Positions 42,665 through 52,015 of a DNA stretch of 64,000 nucleotides are shown piece by piece. How positions within the stretch are numbered: position 1 is the first letter of the stretch; the number at the start of each line of letters is the position of its first letter. The position numbers were made by a program, and so were the translations under genes. The notes beneath the pieces are model-generated. The model was not told the origin of the DNA. It was given only the letters and a program-made list of their open reading frames with translations, and made no database searches. Source of the DNA: Haloferax massiliensis (GTDB taxonomy: Archaea > Halobacteriota > Halobacteria > Halobacteriales > Haloferacaceae); assembly GCF_001368915.1 (NCBI RefSeq), contig NZ_CSTE01000001.1:1-64000 (forward strand). The letters run 5' to 3'.

Positions 42665-44110
42665 ATGCTTCCGACCCGCCGGTGGGCCGCGCTCGCAGGC
42701 GTCGCCTGCTTTCTCGCCGTTTACGCGGTCGTTCTCGACGAACCGACGCCGCTCGTCGCCGCCTGCGGCCTCGCCGCGTGGCTCGTCGTCGCGCAGGTCG
42801 ACGCCGTCAGGACGATGCGGGCGGTCGACCGCGACCTCTCGGCGACCGTCTCGGTCGACCCCACGTCGGTCTCCGTCGGCGACCGCGCCGCGGTGACGCT
42901 GACGGCGTCGCTGCCCGAGGCCGTCGACGCGCCGGTCAGGGTCGAACTCGTCGCGCCGCCGAGCGTGAACGCGCCGGAGCGGTCCCGCCGGGCGGTCGCG
43001 TTCGACCCCGGCGACACCGAGGGGTCGGTCACGTGCAGTGTCGAGTTCCCCGTCGCCGGTCGAATCGCGTTCGACGAGGCCGCCGTCGACATCGAGGGCC
43101 GCGCCGGCCTCTTCACCGAGACGGTGACGCTCGACCTCGACGCCCGCTGTCTGGTCGAACCGCCGGCCCCCGAGGGCATCCACGTCGGCCGCGGCGGCGA
43201 ACTGGTCGGCGCGACCTTCGGCGACCACGCCAGCGACCAGACCGGCCCAGGCCACGTCCCCCACGAGACCCGGCAGTACCTCCCCGGCGACACGCTCTCG
43301 CAGGTCGACTGGAAGACCACCGCGCGGATGAACCACCCGTACATCCGCGAGTTCGAATCGGAGTCCGACTACCTGCTGTCGCTCGTGGTCGACTGCGGGT
43401 CGCACATGAACCGCGGGCCGACCGGGCGAACGATGCTGTCGTACGCGCGCGAGGTCGCGCTCGGCCTCGTCGACGCCGCGGAGTCCCACGCGGACCCCGT
43501 CTCGGCGCAGTTCGTCGGGGACGCCGCGACGACGTGGGAGTTCGGCCCCTCCTCGTCGTCGAACGCCTACCAGACGGTCCGGCGGCGACTGCTCTCGATA
43601 GCGCCGACCGCCAGCCCGCACCGCCCGGTCGGCGCGTCCCGGCCGGTCGCGCCGGAAGACGCCCGCAAGCGGAGCCGCCGCCTCGACGGCGACGACTCGG
43701 CGTTCGCGGAGACGCTCCGCCCGTACCTCAAAGACGGCGAGAGCTACGTCTCGCGGGTCAGCGACCGGCCGCTTTTCGACGCGGTGAAGTCCGCGTGCTC
43801 GCGGTCTGACCGACAGGACCACCTCGTGCTCGTGACGGACGACTCGGCGAAAGTCGAGACGTACGAGGCGGTCGTCGTCGCGTCGAAGCGGACCAGTCAG
43901 ACGAGCGTCTTCCTCACGCCGACGACGTTCTTCGACGACGCGGCCGAAGGCGAGACCGTCGACGCGGGCGGCGCGGGCGACGCGACCGGGTTCGTCGCCT
44001 TCGAGGAGTTCAGAAAGCGCCTCGAACGCCTGCCGAACGTCACCGCCTACGAGGTCGCCCCGAAGGGCTCGATTGAACTGGCGACGGGACGGGCCACCGC
44101 AGCGGAGTGA
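42665..44110 (+). CDS. DUF58 domain protein
   Basis: 481 residues from the ATG at 42665 (MLPTRRWAALAGVACFLAV). Two N-terminal membrane helices, a beta-rich middle (VSVDPTSVSVGDRAAVTLTA), then the DUF58 core (TRQYLPGDTLSQVDWKTTARMN, IREFESESDYLLSLVVDCG) and an adjoining vWA-like fold. DUF58 proteins are encoded with MoxR AAA+ ATPases and thought to act with them in assembling or activating envelope complexes. moxR lies 1.6 kb further along on the opposite strand. Confidence 0.9.
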   Translation: MLPTRRWAALAGVACFLAVYAVVLDEPTPLVAACGLAAWLVVAQVDAVRTMRAVDRDLSATVSVDPTSVSVGDRAAVTLTASLPEAVDAPVRVELVAPPSVNAPERSRRAVAFDPGDTEGSVTCSVEFPVAGRIAFDEAAVDIEGRAGLFTETVTLDLDARCLVEPPAPEGIHVGRGGELVGATFGDHASDQTGPGHVPHETRQYLPGDTLSQVDWKTTARMNHPYIREFESESDYLLSLVVDCGSHMNRGPTGRTMLSYAREVALGLVDAAESHADPVSAQFVGDAATTWEFGPSSSSNAYQTVRRRLLSIAPTASPHRPVGASRPVAPEDARKRSRRLDGDDSAFAETLRPYLKDGESYVSRVSDRPLFDAVKSACSRSDRQDHLVLVTDDSAKVETYEAVVVASKRTSQTSVFLTPTTFFDDAAEGETVDAGGAGDATGFVAFEEFRKRLERLPNVTAYEVAPKGSIELATGRATAAE

Positions 44111-44116
44111 ACACCG

Positions 44117-44623
44117 ATGGAGACACCTGTGAACCAGAGCGAACGGACGATTCGAACCGTGTTGGACGCGAACGAACTCACACCGATGGACGCGGCGGGC
44201 GTCCTCTGTTTCACCCTCGCGGTGAGCCTGACGGACGGGCTGTGGGGCGTCGCCGGGGGCGTCCTCGTCCTCGCCGCGGCGGCGGCGAGCGAGGGGCCGC
44301 TCGCGTTCGTCGTCGCTCAACTGACCGCCGTCTCGCTGTTCGGAGACGCGGGTCTCGTCGCGGTCGGAGCCGCGCATCTCGCCGCGTTCCCGCTCCTCGC
44401 GAGCGCCGCGTGCGCGTGGCCGCCGGACCGCGCTCGGCTCGCTCGACTGGCGGCGGGCTACGTCGTCGCCCTCGGGGTCGCGTGGGCGCTCTGGACGACG
44501 CTCCGGTGGGCGTGGCAGGCCGCGCTGGTCGCCGCCGTCCTCGCGGCGGCGGTCGCCTACGGACTCCACCGCTACGAGCGCGTCGCGCTCGGCCTCGTCG
44601 GCGCGACGGAGGCCGAGCGATGA
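44117..44623 (+). CDS. Multi-pass membrane protein of the MoxR/DUF58 cluster
   Basis: 168 residues with four or five hydrophobic helices: AAGVLCFTLAVSLTDGLWGV, GGVLVLAAAAASEGPLAFVV, AAHLAAFPLLASAACAW, LAAGYVVALGVAWALWTTL and AALVAAVLAAAVAYGL. It follows the DUF58 gene by 6 nt. It resembles the haloarchaeal DUF7519 membrane proteins that accompany such clusters (recalled). The function is unknown. Confidence 0.8.
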   Translation: METPVNQSERTIRTVLDANELTPMDAAGVLCFTLAVSLTDGLWGVAGGVLVLAAAAASEGPLAFVVAQLTAVSLFGDAGLVAVGAAHLAAFPLLASAACAWPPDRARLARLAAGYVVALGVAWALWTTLRWAWQAALVAAVLAAAVAYGLHRYERVALGLVGATEAER

Positions 44624-45663
44624 GCGCGGACGACGCCCGCGAGCGGAACCGGGAGTCGGCGTTGAACGGTGAAGCCCGCGCCGTCGTTTCGGCCGCGACC
44701 GACGACGGCGGCGAGCGTCGACCGGACGCCGACGAGGCGGGGAGCGCCCGCGCCGAACTCGTCGACCTCCGGCGCGAGAACGCCCGACTCAGACAGCGCT
44801 ACGAGGAGCTCAGAAGGGGCCGATACCGACAGACCGCCGTCGCGCTGGCCGCGCTCGGCGTCGCCGGCCTGCTCGGCGGCGCGCTGTTTCCGCCCGTCCG
44901 GGAGACGCTCGTCGTCCTCGGCGCTATCGGGCTGTTCGCCGCCGCGGTGACGCGCTATCTGAGCCCCGAGCGGTTCATCCCCGTCGGCGTCGGGTCGGCC
45001 GTGTTCGGCGCGCACGCGCGCAACCACGCCGCCGTCGTCGACGAACTCGGCCTGCAGGACGCGGCCGTCTACGTCCCCGACGCCGACCGCGACGGCGTTC
45101 GCCTGTTCGTCCCGGAGCACCGCGACTACGCGCTCCCCGACGCCGAGGCGCTCCGCGACACCTTCGTCGTCACCGACGACGACGACGCCCGCGGCGTCGC
45201 GTTCGACCCGAGCGGCGGCGGCCTGTTCGACGAGTTCGCACGGAGCCTCGACGGCCCGCTCGGCGACGACCCCGACGCGCTGGCGCGACAGGCGACCGAC
45301 GCCCTCGTGGAACTGTTCGAACTCGCCGAGACCGCGACCGCCGAGACGGACGCCGCGGACGGTCGCCTGACGGTCCGCGTCGAGGACTGCCGGTTCGCCT
45401 CGGCCGAGACGTTCGACACGCCCGTCGCGTCGTTCGTCGCCGTGGTCGTCGCTCACGGCCTCGACGCGCCGGTCGTCACCGAGGTCGCCGCCGGCGAGGA
45501 GATGGACTTCGCCGTCACCTGCCGGTGGGAGGTCGAAGACAGTGACGGCGATAGGGACGGCGACGGCAACAGCGATGAGCCGTCAGCCGACGCGGCGTCG
45601 GAGACGGGAAACGAGGCCGAAGAATCGGTGACCGGAGAAGCAGAAGCCGACGAGCGCCGATAG
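44620..45663 (+). CDS. Acidic membrane-anchored protein of the MoxR/DUF58 cluster
   Basis: 347 residues, MSADDARERNRESALNGEAR. A short coiled coil (ELVDLRRENARLRQRYEELR) precedes two adjacent helices (AVALAALGVAGLLGGALF and VLGAIGLFAAAVTRYL). A large soluble domain follows (GVGSAVFGAHARNHAAVVDEL, VPDADRDGVRLFVPEH), with a very acidic tail (SDGDRDGDGNSDEPSAD). Its ATG overlaps the preceding stop (ATGA), so it is translationally coupled. It converges on moxR. No family with known function was recognised. Confidence 0.78.
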   Translation: MSADDARERNRESALNGEARAVVSAATDDGGERRPDADEAGSARAELVDLRRENARLRQRYEELRRGRYRQTAVALAALGVAGLLGGALFPPVRETLVVLGAIGLFAAAVTRYLSPERFIPVGVGSAVFGAHARNHAAVVDELGLQDAAVYVPDADRDGVRLFVPEHRDYALPDAEALRDTFVVTDDDDARGVAFDPSGGGLFDEFARSLDGPLGDDPDALARQATDALVELFELAETATAETDAADGRLTVRVEDCRFASAETFDTPVASFVAVVVAHGLDAPVVTEVAAGEEMDFAVTCRWEVEDSDGDRDGDGNSDEPSADAASETGNEAEESVTGEAEADERR

Positions 45664-45678
45664 GTCGCCGGGTCGCGC

Positions 45679-46668
45679 TCAGTCGTCGTCGCCCACGACC
45701 GAGGGCGTCGTCGACCCGTCGAGACTGACTTCGGGCGTCGGCACGGTGTCGACGACCTCCTCGACGACGTCCCGGGGGTCGCGCCCGCTGATGTCCGCCT
45801 CGGTCCCGAGGACGAGGCGGTGCGACATGATGATGGGAGCCAGTCGCTTCACGTCGTCCGGAATCACGTAGTCGCGGCCGCGAATCGCCGCGGCGGCCTT
45901 GCCGGCCCGCAGGAAGGCCAGCGAGGCGCGGGGCGACGCGCCGAAATCGACCGCGGCGTGCGTCCGCGTCGCGCCGACGAGGTCGAGGATGTAGTCGAAC
46001 ACCTTGTCGTCGACGTGGACGTCCGTGACGACCTGTCGGGCCTTCCCGATGTCGGCGTCGTCGATGACGTTCGAGATGTCCGAGGGCTTGAGCGACGGCG
46101 AGCGGTCGAACCGTTCGAGAATCTCCCGCTCTTCGGCCCGCTCCGGGAGGTCGACGACGACCTTGAACTGGAAGCGGTCGCGCTGGGCCTCCGGGAGGTT
46201 GAACGTCCCCTCGTACTCGATGGGGTTCTGCGTGGCGACGACCATGAACGGGTAGGGGAGCTTGAGCGTCTCGCCCTCGATTGTCACCTGCCCCTCCTCC
46301 ATCGCTTCGAGGAGCGCGGACTGGGTCTTCGGCGTCGCCCGGTTTATCTCGTCGGCGAGGACGACGTTCGAGAACACCGGCCCCCGCTGGAGTTCGAACT
46401 CGCCGAGGTTCTCGCGGTAGATGTGAGTGCCCGTGATGTCGGCCGGCAGCACGTCGGGCGTCATCTGAATCCGCTGGTAGTCGAGGTTCGCGGCGTGCGC
46501 GAACAGGTTGGCAATCGTCGTCTTGGCCACGCCCGGAACCCCTTCGAGGAGGACGTGCCCGTTCGTCAGTAACGCGATGGTGAGCGCCTCCATCGCGTCT
46601 TCGTTCCCGACGAGGAGTTGCGACGTCTCGTCCAGGATGGCCTCGTAGACCTCTTCGGGAGCACTCAT
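45679..46668 (-). CDS. moxR: MoxR-family AAA+ ATPase
   Basis: 329 residues from the ATG at 46668 (MSAPEEVYEAILDETSQLLV). Walker A is LLEGVPGVAKTTIANLF, Walker B VVLADEINRATPKTQSALLEAMEE, and sensor FMVVATQNPIEYEGTFNLPEAQRDRF. The lid domain contains GASPRASLAFLRAGKAAAAIRG. MoxR ATPases are chaperone-like partners of DUF58 and vWA proteins. A TATA-like element CAGTTATATGTGG on the minus strand (46692-46704) lies about 27 nt before the ATG, so moxR probably has its own leaderless promoter inside the upstream gene. The frame stays open upstream into the DUF4350 gene. Confidence 0.93.
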   Translation of the reverse strand: MSAPEEVYEAILDETSQLLVGNEDAMEALTIALLTNGHVLLEGVPGVAKTTIANLFAHAANLDYQRIQMTPDVLPADITGTHIYRENLGEFELQRGPVFSNVVLADEINRATPKTQSALLEAMEEGQVTIEGETLKLPYPFMVVATQNPIEYEGTFNLPEAQRDRFQFKVVVDLPERAEEREILERFDRSPSLKPSDISNVIDDADIGKARQVVTDVHVDDKVFDYILDLVGATRTHAAVDFGASPRASLAFLRAGKAAAAIRGRDYVIPDDVKRLAPIIMSHRLVLGTEADISGRDPRDVVEEVVDTVPTPEVSLDGSTTPSVVGDDD

Positions 46669-47655
46669 ATAGCACTCACTCGGAACGGCGGCCACATATA
46701 ACTGCGGTCTCGGTCGCCCGGCGAGGCGGGCGGCGGGCCGACCGCGGCGAGCATGCCGAGCGCCTCGACGGGCGACGAGCGCGACCCCGCCGACGGCGAG
46801 GCCGCCGAACAGGAGTTGCAGTCCCGCCGACCCCCGGAGCGCCCGAAGCGCGACCTGCAGGGGCGGGCGCTCCTCGGCGTGCGAGAAGTCCAACACGACG
46901 GTCTGTCGGTCGGCCGCGAGCGCCGCCGCGAACGCCCGGTTGTCCGGCCGGTCGAGCATCGCGTTGATGAACACGCTCGGGTCGCTCACGACGACCACGT
47001 CGCCCGCGCCGAGGCGCTCCGTGGTCACGACGGGATGCGACCGGAGCGTCTCGGCGTCGTCCAGTTCGCCGTCGTCGTCGCGGTCGAGATACGAGAAGTT
47101 CGACGAGCGGACGAGGACGGTGCTCTCGTTCGCCGTCACCGTCGCCGGGTGGTTCAGCGTGAGTTGCGTCACGTTTCGGGTCAGCGGGTCGGCGGCGACG
47201 CGCGTGGCGACCGGGAGCGCGCCGGAGCGGTACTGGTGGCGATCGTCGCGGAGCGGCGTCCGGTCGATGCGCGCCGACGCGCCCAGTCGGGCGAGCAGGT
47301 CGTTGCCGTGCGGTCTGAAGTCGTCGGCGACGACGACGGTCCCGCCGGCGCGGACGAACGACTCGATGCGGGCGGCCTCGGCGTCGGTGTAACCCCGTTC
47401 GGGCGAGATGACGAACGCGACGGTGCCCGCCGGGTCGACCGCGTCGTACTCGGTGGTGTTGTAGACGACCTCGGTCTCTGCGCCCGCGTCGGCCGCGACC
47501 CCGCGGACGCCGGAGCCGCCGTCCCACGCGGCGTTGAACGCGCCGTAGGTGGACGACGAGGTGCCCGCGCCGACGCCGACGCCGACGAGCATCGCGACGA
47601 GGAGCGCCGCGGCCAACAGGTGCGGATAGCCGACCTCGCGGGAGCCGAGACGCAC
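46665..47655 (-). CDS. DUF4350-type membrane protein with apparent 3' frameshift
   Basis: The protein begins MRLGSREVGYPHLLAAALLV. It has an N-terminal helix, a DUF4350 domain (YNTTEYDAVDPAGTVAFVIS, RAGGTVVVADDFRPHGNDLL, VVVSDPSVFINAMLDRPDNR) and a C-terminal helix (GLQLLFGGLAVGGVALVA). Beyond this helix the original frame turns Arg-rich with poor codon bias and never stops before moxR. The frame shifted by one base has strong GC3 (SSPVEALGMLAAVG, then PPPASPGDRDR) and ends at TGA 46665-46667, overlapping the moxR ATG. A one-base change at 46770-46788 (GGG or CCCC runs) is inferred. It could be real, programmed, or a sequencing error. Confidence 0.7.
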
Positions 47656-47931
47656 TCAGAACACCCCCGGCGGGAGGATGTCGAGGACGCGTCTGACCAC
47701 GATGTAGCCGAAGGCGACGAGGCCGCCGCCGATGAGCCACAGGAGCCGTCGCCGCCACGCGGGCGTCACCGCGACCGGCGCGGTGAGTTCGACGACGACG
47801 AGGAAGCCGATGAGGGACACGACGAACACCAACTCGTAGGACAGCGCGTCGAGGAGGACCAAGACGAGGGTCGCGCCGAGCATCCAAGCGAGTTGGGCGC
47901 GGACGAACCGCTCGCGTCGTGCCGTTGCCAT
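47656..47931 (-). CDS. Three-helix membrane protein, 91 residues
   Basis: MATARRERFVRAQLAWMLGA with helices at about residues 12-30, 33-52 and 62-82, and a C-terminal RRVLDILPPGVF. The stop abuts the start of the DUF4350 gene, so the two are coupled. It sits at the head of the minus-strand part of the MoxR cluster. No known motif. Confidence 0.78.
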   Translation of the reverse strand: MATARRERFVRAQLAWMLGATLVLVLLDALSYELVFVVSLIGFLVVVELTAPVAVTPAWRRRLLWLIGGGLVAFGYIVVRRVLDILPPGVF

Positions 47932-48007
47932 GTACGGTCGTGGACGGGGCGGGATAACTAAACTATCGCTTGCGGGGGTCGGTCGACCCCCGGACGCCCC
48001 GCCGCGA

Positions 48008-49315
48008 CTACAGGTGGTCGAGCGGTCGGATGCCGGCTATCTGCCGGCTGACCGCGAGCGACGAGACGAGGCTCATCACGAACGCGATGGCGAAGCCGCC
48101 GACGAGGACCGTCTCCGGGAGGACGACCACGTCGCCGAAGCCGACGAGGAGCCGGGCCAGTCGGTTCAGGCCGCCCGCCGCCGGGAACGAAAGCGCCACC
48201 CCGAGCAGGCCGCCGAGCGTCCCGAGGACGAGCGCCTGCGCCGCGAGCGTCAGCGACAGCGTCGACGACGACGTGCCGAGCGCCTTCAGCGCGGCGAGCT
48301 CCCGCGTTTGGTGGTAGACGTGCGACAGCAGGACGTTCACGCTGAGCGCCAGCCCCGCGAGGAGCGCGAGGAAGACGAGGCTCCCGCCGGCGGCCATGAT
48401 GACCGCCTGGTCGCGCAGAATCTCCGCGAGCTGTTCCTGATTCGTCCGCACGTCGTAGTCCGGATAGTCCGCTTGGATGTCGGCGGCGACCGCCTCGGGG
48501 TCGGCCCCGTCGGCGACGGTGAGCGTCATGAGCGTGGCCGTGTCCGCGCCGGTCGAGCCCGTCACCTCCTGAAGCTCGCTCAGGTGGACCACGACGCTCG
48601 GCGTGCCGAGGAACCGCGAGAACGTCGGCGAGATACCGACGACGGTGAACTCGTTTTCGCGGGCGATGCCCGTGGTGCCGCCGACGTACAGCGAGTCGCC
48701 GACGGAGACGTTCATCATCTCGGCGGTCCGCTGGTCGATGACGACCTCGTGAGTCATCGGCCCGGTGTAGTTGCCGCCGGCGTAGTGGACGTCCGTCTGA
48801 TTGAACCCCGTGCCGTTCGTAATCTGGACCGACCCGCCGCGGGCGGGCGCGCCGACGCCGACGAGCGTCTCGTAGTCGGACTCGTTGGACCTGACGTACA
48901 CCGTCTGGAACGACATCGGCGTGACGAGTTTCACGTCCTCGCGGGCCTCCAGCTCGGCGTCTAACCCGTGGGCGTCGACGATGGTGTTCTCGAAGCCGCC
49001 GACGCCGGTCGGCGAGAACCGGACCGGACCGCCGGTAATCCACACGTCGCGGCCCGCCGCGTCGAACTGCTGTTGGCCCGTCTGCATCACGCCGATTCCC
49101 GTCCCCGCCAAGAGCGTCGCCGCGAGGACCGCGAGCGTGATACCGAGGACGGTCAGGACCGTCCGCCCGCGGGCGTGAGAGAGCTGCGAGAACGCGATTC
49201 CCGCCGACGCGCGGACGCGGGAGAGCCGCGGGAACCGCGACGACTTCGGGGTCGCCCGACGGTTCCCGTTCGCCGTCGCGTCCGAACCCCGGTTCGAGTC
49301 GGCGTCCTCAGTCAT
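48008..49315 (-). CDS. FtsX/MacB-type ABC transporter permease
   Basis: 435 residues. A polar N-terminus (~45 residues) precedes a first helix (GRTVLTVLGITLAVLAATLL). A large extracytoplasmic MacB-type domain follows (~80-290; VWITGGPVRFSPTGV, PMTHEVVIDQRTAEMMNVSVGDSLYV, FTVVGISPTFSRFLGTPSVV). Three C-terminal helices are SLVFLALLAGLALSVNVLLS, TLAAQALVLGTLGGLLGVAL and ETVLVGGFAIAFVMSLVSSL. Its start overlaps the preceding permease by 8 nt. It forms a mechanotransmission-type ABC complex with the neighbouring permease and ATPase, likely acting on lipoproteins or other envelope substrates. Confidence 0.9.
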   Translation of the reverse strand: MTEDADSNRGSDATANGNRRATPKSSRFPRLSRVRASAGIAFSQLSHARGRTVLTVLGITLAVLAATLLAGTGIGVMQTGQQQFDAAGRDVWITGGPVRFSPTGVGGFENTIVDAHGLDAELEAREDVKLVTPMSFQTVYVRSNESDYETLVGVGAPARGGSVQITNGTGFNQTDVHYAGGNYTGPMTHEVVIDQRTAEMMNVSVGDSLYVGGTTGIARENEFTVVGISPTFSRFLGTPSVVVHLSELQEVTGSTGADTATLMTLTVADGADPEAVAADIQADYPDYDVRTNQEQLAEILRDQAVIMAAGGSLVFLALLAGLALSVNVLLSHVYHQTRELAALKALGTSSSTLSLTLAAQALVLGTLGGLLGVALSFPAAGGLNRLARLLVGFGDVVVLPETVLVGGFAIAFVMSLVSSLAVSRQIAGIRPLDHL

Positions 49316-50543
49316 GCGACATCGCCTCCAGAGTGGGCGTCCGCCAGGTGAGCCACGCCGGGTACACCGAGGAGACGAGGCCGATGAGCGCCGCGACCGC
49401 GACGCTGTAGCCGACGAGCACCGGGTCGAACAGCGCGACCTGCACCCCGAGTAGCTCCCGCGTGATGGCGTTCGTCAGGTGGATGCCGCCGATGCCGGCC
49501 GCGACGCCGACGACGCCGCCGACGGTGGCGACGACCACCGTCTCGGCGACGACGAGCAGCATCTGCGAACTCGTCCGGTAGCCCATCGCCGAGAGCACGG
49601 CGAGATTGCGGCGGTCCGCGTTGACTTCGAGCCCCATCATCGTGGCGACGAACAGGACGCCGACGAGGACGGCGACGACGAGCGAGACGGCGGCCATCGC
49701 CAGCGGGAGGCTTGAGGTCGACGCGCCGCGGACGGCGAGACCGGTCTGCGTGACGACCGAGGTCCGCGGGTAGAGCGTCTCGATGTCGGACCGAACGCCC
49801 GCCGAGTCGGTGCTGACGAGCAGTTGGTCCGCGAGGTCACCCTCGGTGGCTCCGGTCATCGTCTGCAGTTCCGAGAGGTGGACGAGCGCGACCGGGACGG
49901 GCCCGACGCCCGACGACAGCGACCCCTCGCGGACGTCGGCGACGGTGAACGCGGCCCGCGAGCCGCCGACGCTCGCGGTCACCTCGTCGCCGGCCGAGAC
50001 GCCGAGCAGCTCCGCGGCGGCGTCGTTGAGGACGAGTTCGCCGGTTCGGGGGCCGTCGTAGCTCCCGTTCGCGTAGTGGGGGTCCCCCGGCGCGAGCGAC
50101 GCCGTCGAGACGCCGACGACCGAGGTCGGTTCCTCGGGCGGGATGATGCCCGCCGCGAGGACGTACTCGTCGGTCGAGCCGTCTTCGGGCGCGAGCGTCA
50201 CCAACTGCGTCTGGACCGGCGTGGCGTAGTCCACCCGGTCGTCGCGGGCGAGCCGGTCGGTTATCGCGTGGGTGTCGCCGAGTTGGGGGCCGCCGACCGA
50301 GACGGCGACCGACGAGGCCGTGCTGGCCTCGGGGACGACCCAGTAGTCGACGCCCTCGCTCTGGATGGCGTTTTCCGCGCCGAGGCCGAGGGCGATGCCG
50401 CTGACGGTCGTCATGAGCGTCACGGCGAGGGCGACGCCGAGGACGCTCAACAGCACCTGCTTCGAGGAGGTGGTCCGCAGCCGACCGAGGACGCGCCGGC
50501 CCGCGAGGCCGACGACGCCGAACAGCCGGTGTCGCCTAGCCAT
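49308..50543 (-). CDS. FtsX/MacB-type ABC transporter permease
   Basis: 411 residues. First helix VLLSVLGVALAVTLMTTVSG, then an extracytoplasmic MacB-like domain (ENAIQSEGVDYWVVPEASTA, GELVLNDAAAELLGVSAGDEV, FTVADVREGSLSSGV, ALVHLSELQTMTGATEGDLAD). Three C-terminal helices follow. It shares fold and motif order with the neighbouring permease (the HLSELQ motif is present in both), so the pair probably forms a heterodimeric membrane part. It overlaps the ATPase gene by 8 nt. Confidence 0.9.
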   Translation of the reverse strand: MARRHRLFGVVGLAGRRVLGRLRTTSSKQVLLSVLGVALAVTLMTTVSGIALGLGAENAIQSEGVDYWVVPEASTASSVAVSVGGPQLGDTHAITDRLARDDRVDYATPVQTQLVTLAPEDGSTDEYVLAAGIIPPEEPTSVVGVSTASLAPGDPHYANGSYDGPRTGELVLNDAAAELLGVSAGDEVTASVGGSRAAFTVADVREGSLSSGVGPVPVALVHLSELQTMTGATEGDLADQLLVSTDSAGVRSDIETLYPRTSVVTQTGLAVRGASTSSLPLAMAAVSLVVAVLVGVLFVATMMGLEVNADRRNLAVLSAMGYRTSSQMLLVVAETVVVATVGGVVGVAAGIGGIHLTNAITRELLGVQVALFDPVLVGYSVAVAALIGLVSSVYPAWLTWRTPTLEAMSHD

Positions 50544-51285
50544 CGCTCACCACGTGGCCGTCGCGGAGGCGGACGACGCGGTCGGCCCGCTCGATGACGT
50601 GTTCGTCGTGCGTGGCGACGACGACCGCCCGCTCCGTGGCGGTCTGTTCGATGTAGTCGAGGACGCGCTGGCCCGTCTCGGTGTCCAACTCGCCGGTCGG
50701 CTCGTCGGCGATGAGCACCGCGGGGTCGGAGACCAGCGCGCGGGCGATGGCGACGCGCTGTTGCTCGCCGCCGGAGAGTTCGCCCGGCTTGTGGCCGGCG
50801 CGGTCGCCGAGCCCTACCTGTTCGAGGAGGTCCTCGGCGCGGGCGCGTCGGTCGCGCTTCGACACGCCGCGCTCGATGAGCGGGAGCGCGACGTTGCCGC
50901 GGGCCGAAAGCGAGGGAAGCAGGTGGAAGTGCTGGAAGACGATGCCGATGGTGTCCCGGCGGAGTTTCGTCCGCCCGCGGTTCGACAGCGACCGGACGTC
51001 GGTGCCCGCGACGCGGACGTCGCCGCGGGTGGGCGTGTCGAGCGCGGCGAGGAGGTGCAACAGCGTGGACTTGCCGCTCCCGCTCGGGCCGGCGATGGCG
51101 ACGAACTCGCCCGTCGAGACCGAAATCGAGACGCCGTCGAGCGCGCGGACCGTCGGGGCGTCGGACCCGCGGGAGAAAAACGAGTCGGAGCCGCGGGTGT
51201 ACTCGCGGACGACCCGCTCGCAGCGGAGGGTCGCCGCCGAGTCCGCCGCGGCGGGAGGACGGTGTTCGGAGACCGAATCAGACAT
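50536..51285 (-). CDS. ABC transporter ATP-binding protein, LolD/MacB type
   Basis: 249 residues from the ATG at 51285 ([20 protein letters not shown]). Walker [20 protein letters not shown]-loop [12 protein letters not shown], signature [15 protein letters not shown], Walker [13 protein letters not shown], and H-loop [10 protein letters not shown]. An insert between the first strands ([14 protein letters not shown]) is unusual but surface-exposed. It heads the three-gene operon. This ATPase class couples to FtsX-like permeases rather than to uptake systems. Confidence 0.94.
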   Translation of the reverse strand: MSDSVSEHRPPAAADSAATLRCERVVREYTRGSDSFFSRGSDAPTVRALDGVSISVSTGEFVAIAGPSGSGKSTLLHLLAALDTPTRGDVRVAGTDVRSLSNRGRTKLRRDTIGIVFQHFHLLPSLSARGNVALPLIERGVSKRDRRARAEDLLEQVGLGDRAGHKPGELSGGEQQRVAIARALVSDPAVLIADEPTGELDTETGQRVLDYIEQTATERAVVVATHDEHVIERADRVVRLRDGHVVSDG

Positions 51286-51442
51286 ACTGCCACGTGGTCC
51301 CCGACGTGACATATACTTGGTGCGTGGTCGCCGCGCCGGCGGGGCGACGCCGACGCGACTCGACGAACGTCCAGATTCGCGGGGCGGCGTCGGCTCGCGT
51401 CGTCCCCACGGTTGAATAGCCTCGGCGTCGTCCACCTCGGTA

Positions 51443-51970
51443 GTGTTCCCAATCGGCCACCTCGCCCTCGGATATCTCTCGGTCGCGCTCTTCCGGGTCG
51501 GCCGTCGCCGCCCGCTTCCGACCGAGTGGACGCTGGCCGCCGCGCTCGTCGGCTCGCAGTTGCCCGACCTCATCGACAAACCGCTCGCGTACTACGGCGT
51601 CCTCGTCAGCGGCCGCTCGCTCGGTCACTCGCTTCTCGTGATGCTGCCCGTCCTCGTCGTCATCGTCGGCGTCGGCTATCGGCTGGGCTACGACGAGCAC
51701 GCGACCGCCCTCGTCGTCGCGACGCTCTCGCACTACCTCGGCGACACCTACCGGGCGCTTCTCGCCGGCGACTGGAGCGCGATGCAGTTCCTCCTGTGGC
51801 CCCTGTTCCCGGCGACCGACTACCCCGCGGACTCGATTCCGCCGTGGGTCCGCGTCCTCGAATCGCTGGGCGACCCGCGGTACAACCTCCAGTACGCGCT
51901 CGCGGTCGTCGCGTTCGGCATCTGGCTGATCAACCGACTCGACCGTCGGCGAGCGCGAGCGGAGCGCTAG
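51443..51970 (+). CDS. Membrane-bound metal-dependent hydrolase-like protein (DUF457/YdjM type)
   Basis: 175 residues from a GTG start (MFPIGHLALGYLSVALFRVG). Family residues are GHLALGY at the N-terminus, LVGSQLPDLIDKPLAYYGVL, GRSLGHSLLVML and VATLSHYLGDTYRALL. The His and Asp positions match predicted metal ligands. Four or five membrane helices. It is a third, distant relative of the pair at 15.6-16.9 kb. It is divergent from the ABC operon. Confidence 0.85.
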   Translation: MFPIGHLALGYLSVALFRVGRRRPLPTEWTLAAALVGSQLPDLIDKPLAYYGVLVSGRSLGHSLLVMLPVLVVIVGVGYRLGYDEHATALVVATLSHYLGDTYRALLAGDWSAMQFLLWPLFPATDYPADSIPPWVRVLESLGDPRYNLQYALAVVAFGIWLINRLDRRRARAER

Positions 51971-52015
51971 ACCAGCGGGGCGGCGAAGAAAAGCGGCGGG
52001 TGACGCGGGTTCCGA

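Noticed and set aside
45679-47655. A 658-residue DUF4350-MoxR fusion protein
   Set aside because: The linking segment has poor codon bias, another frame there is favoured and ends in the usual stop/start overlap, and moxR has its own TATA box. A frameshift is more likely than a true fusion.
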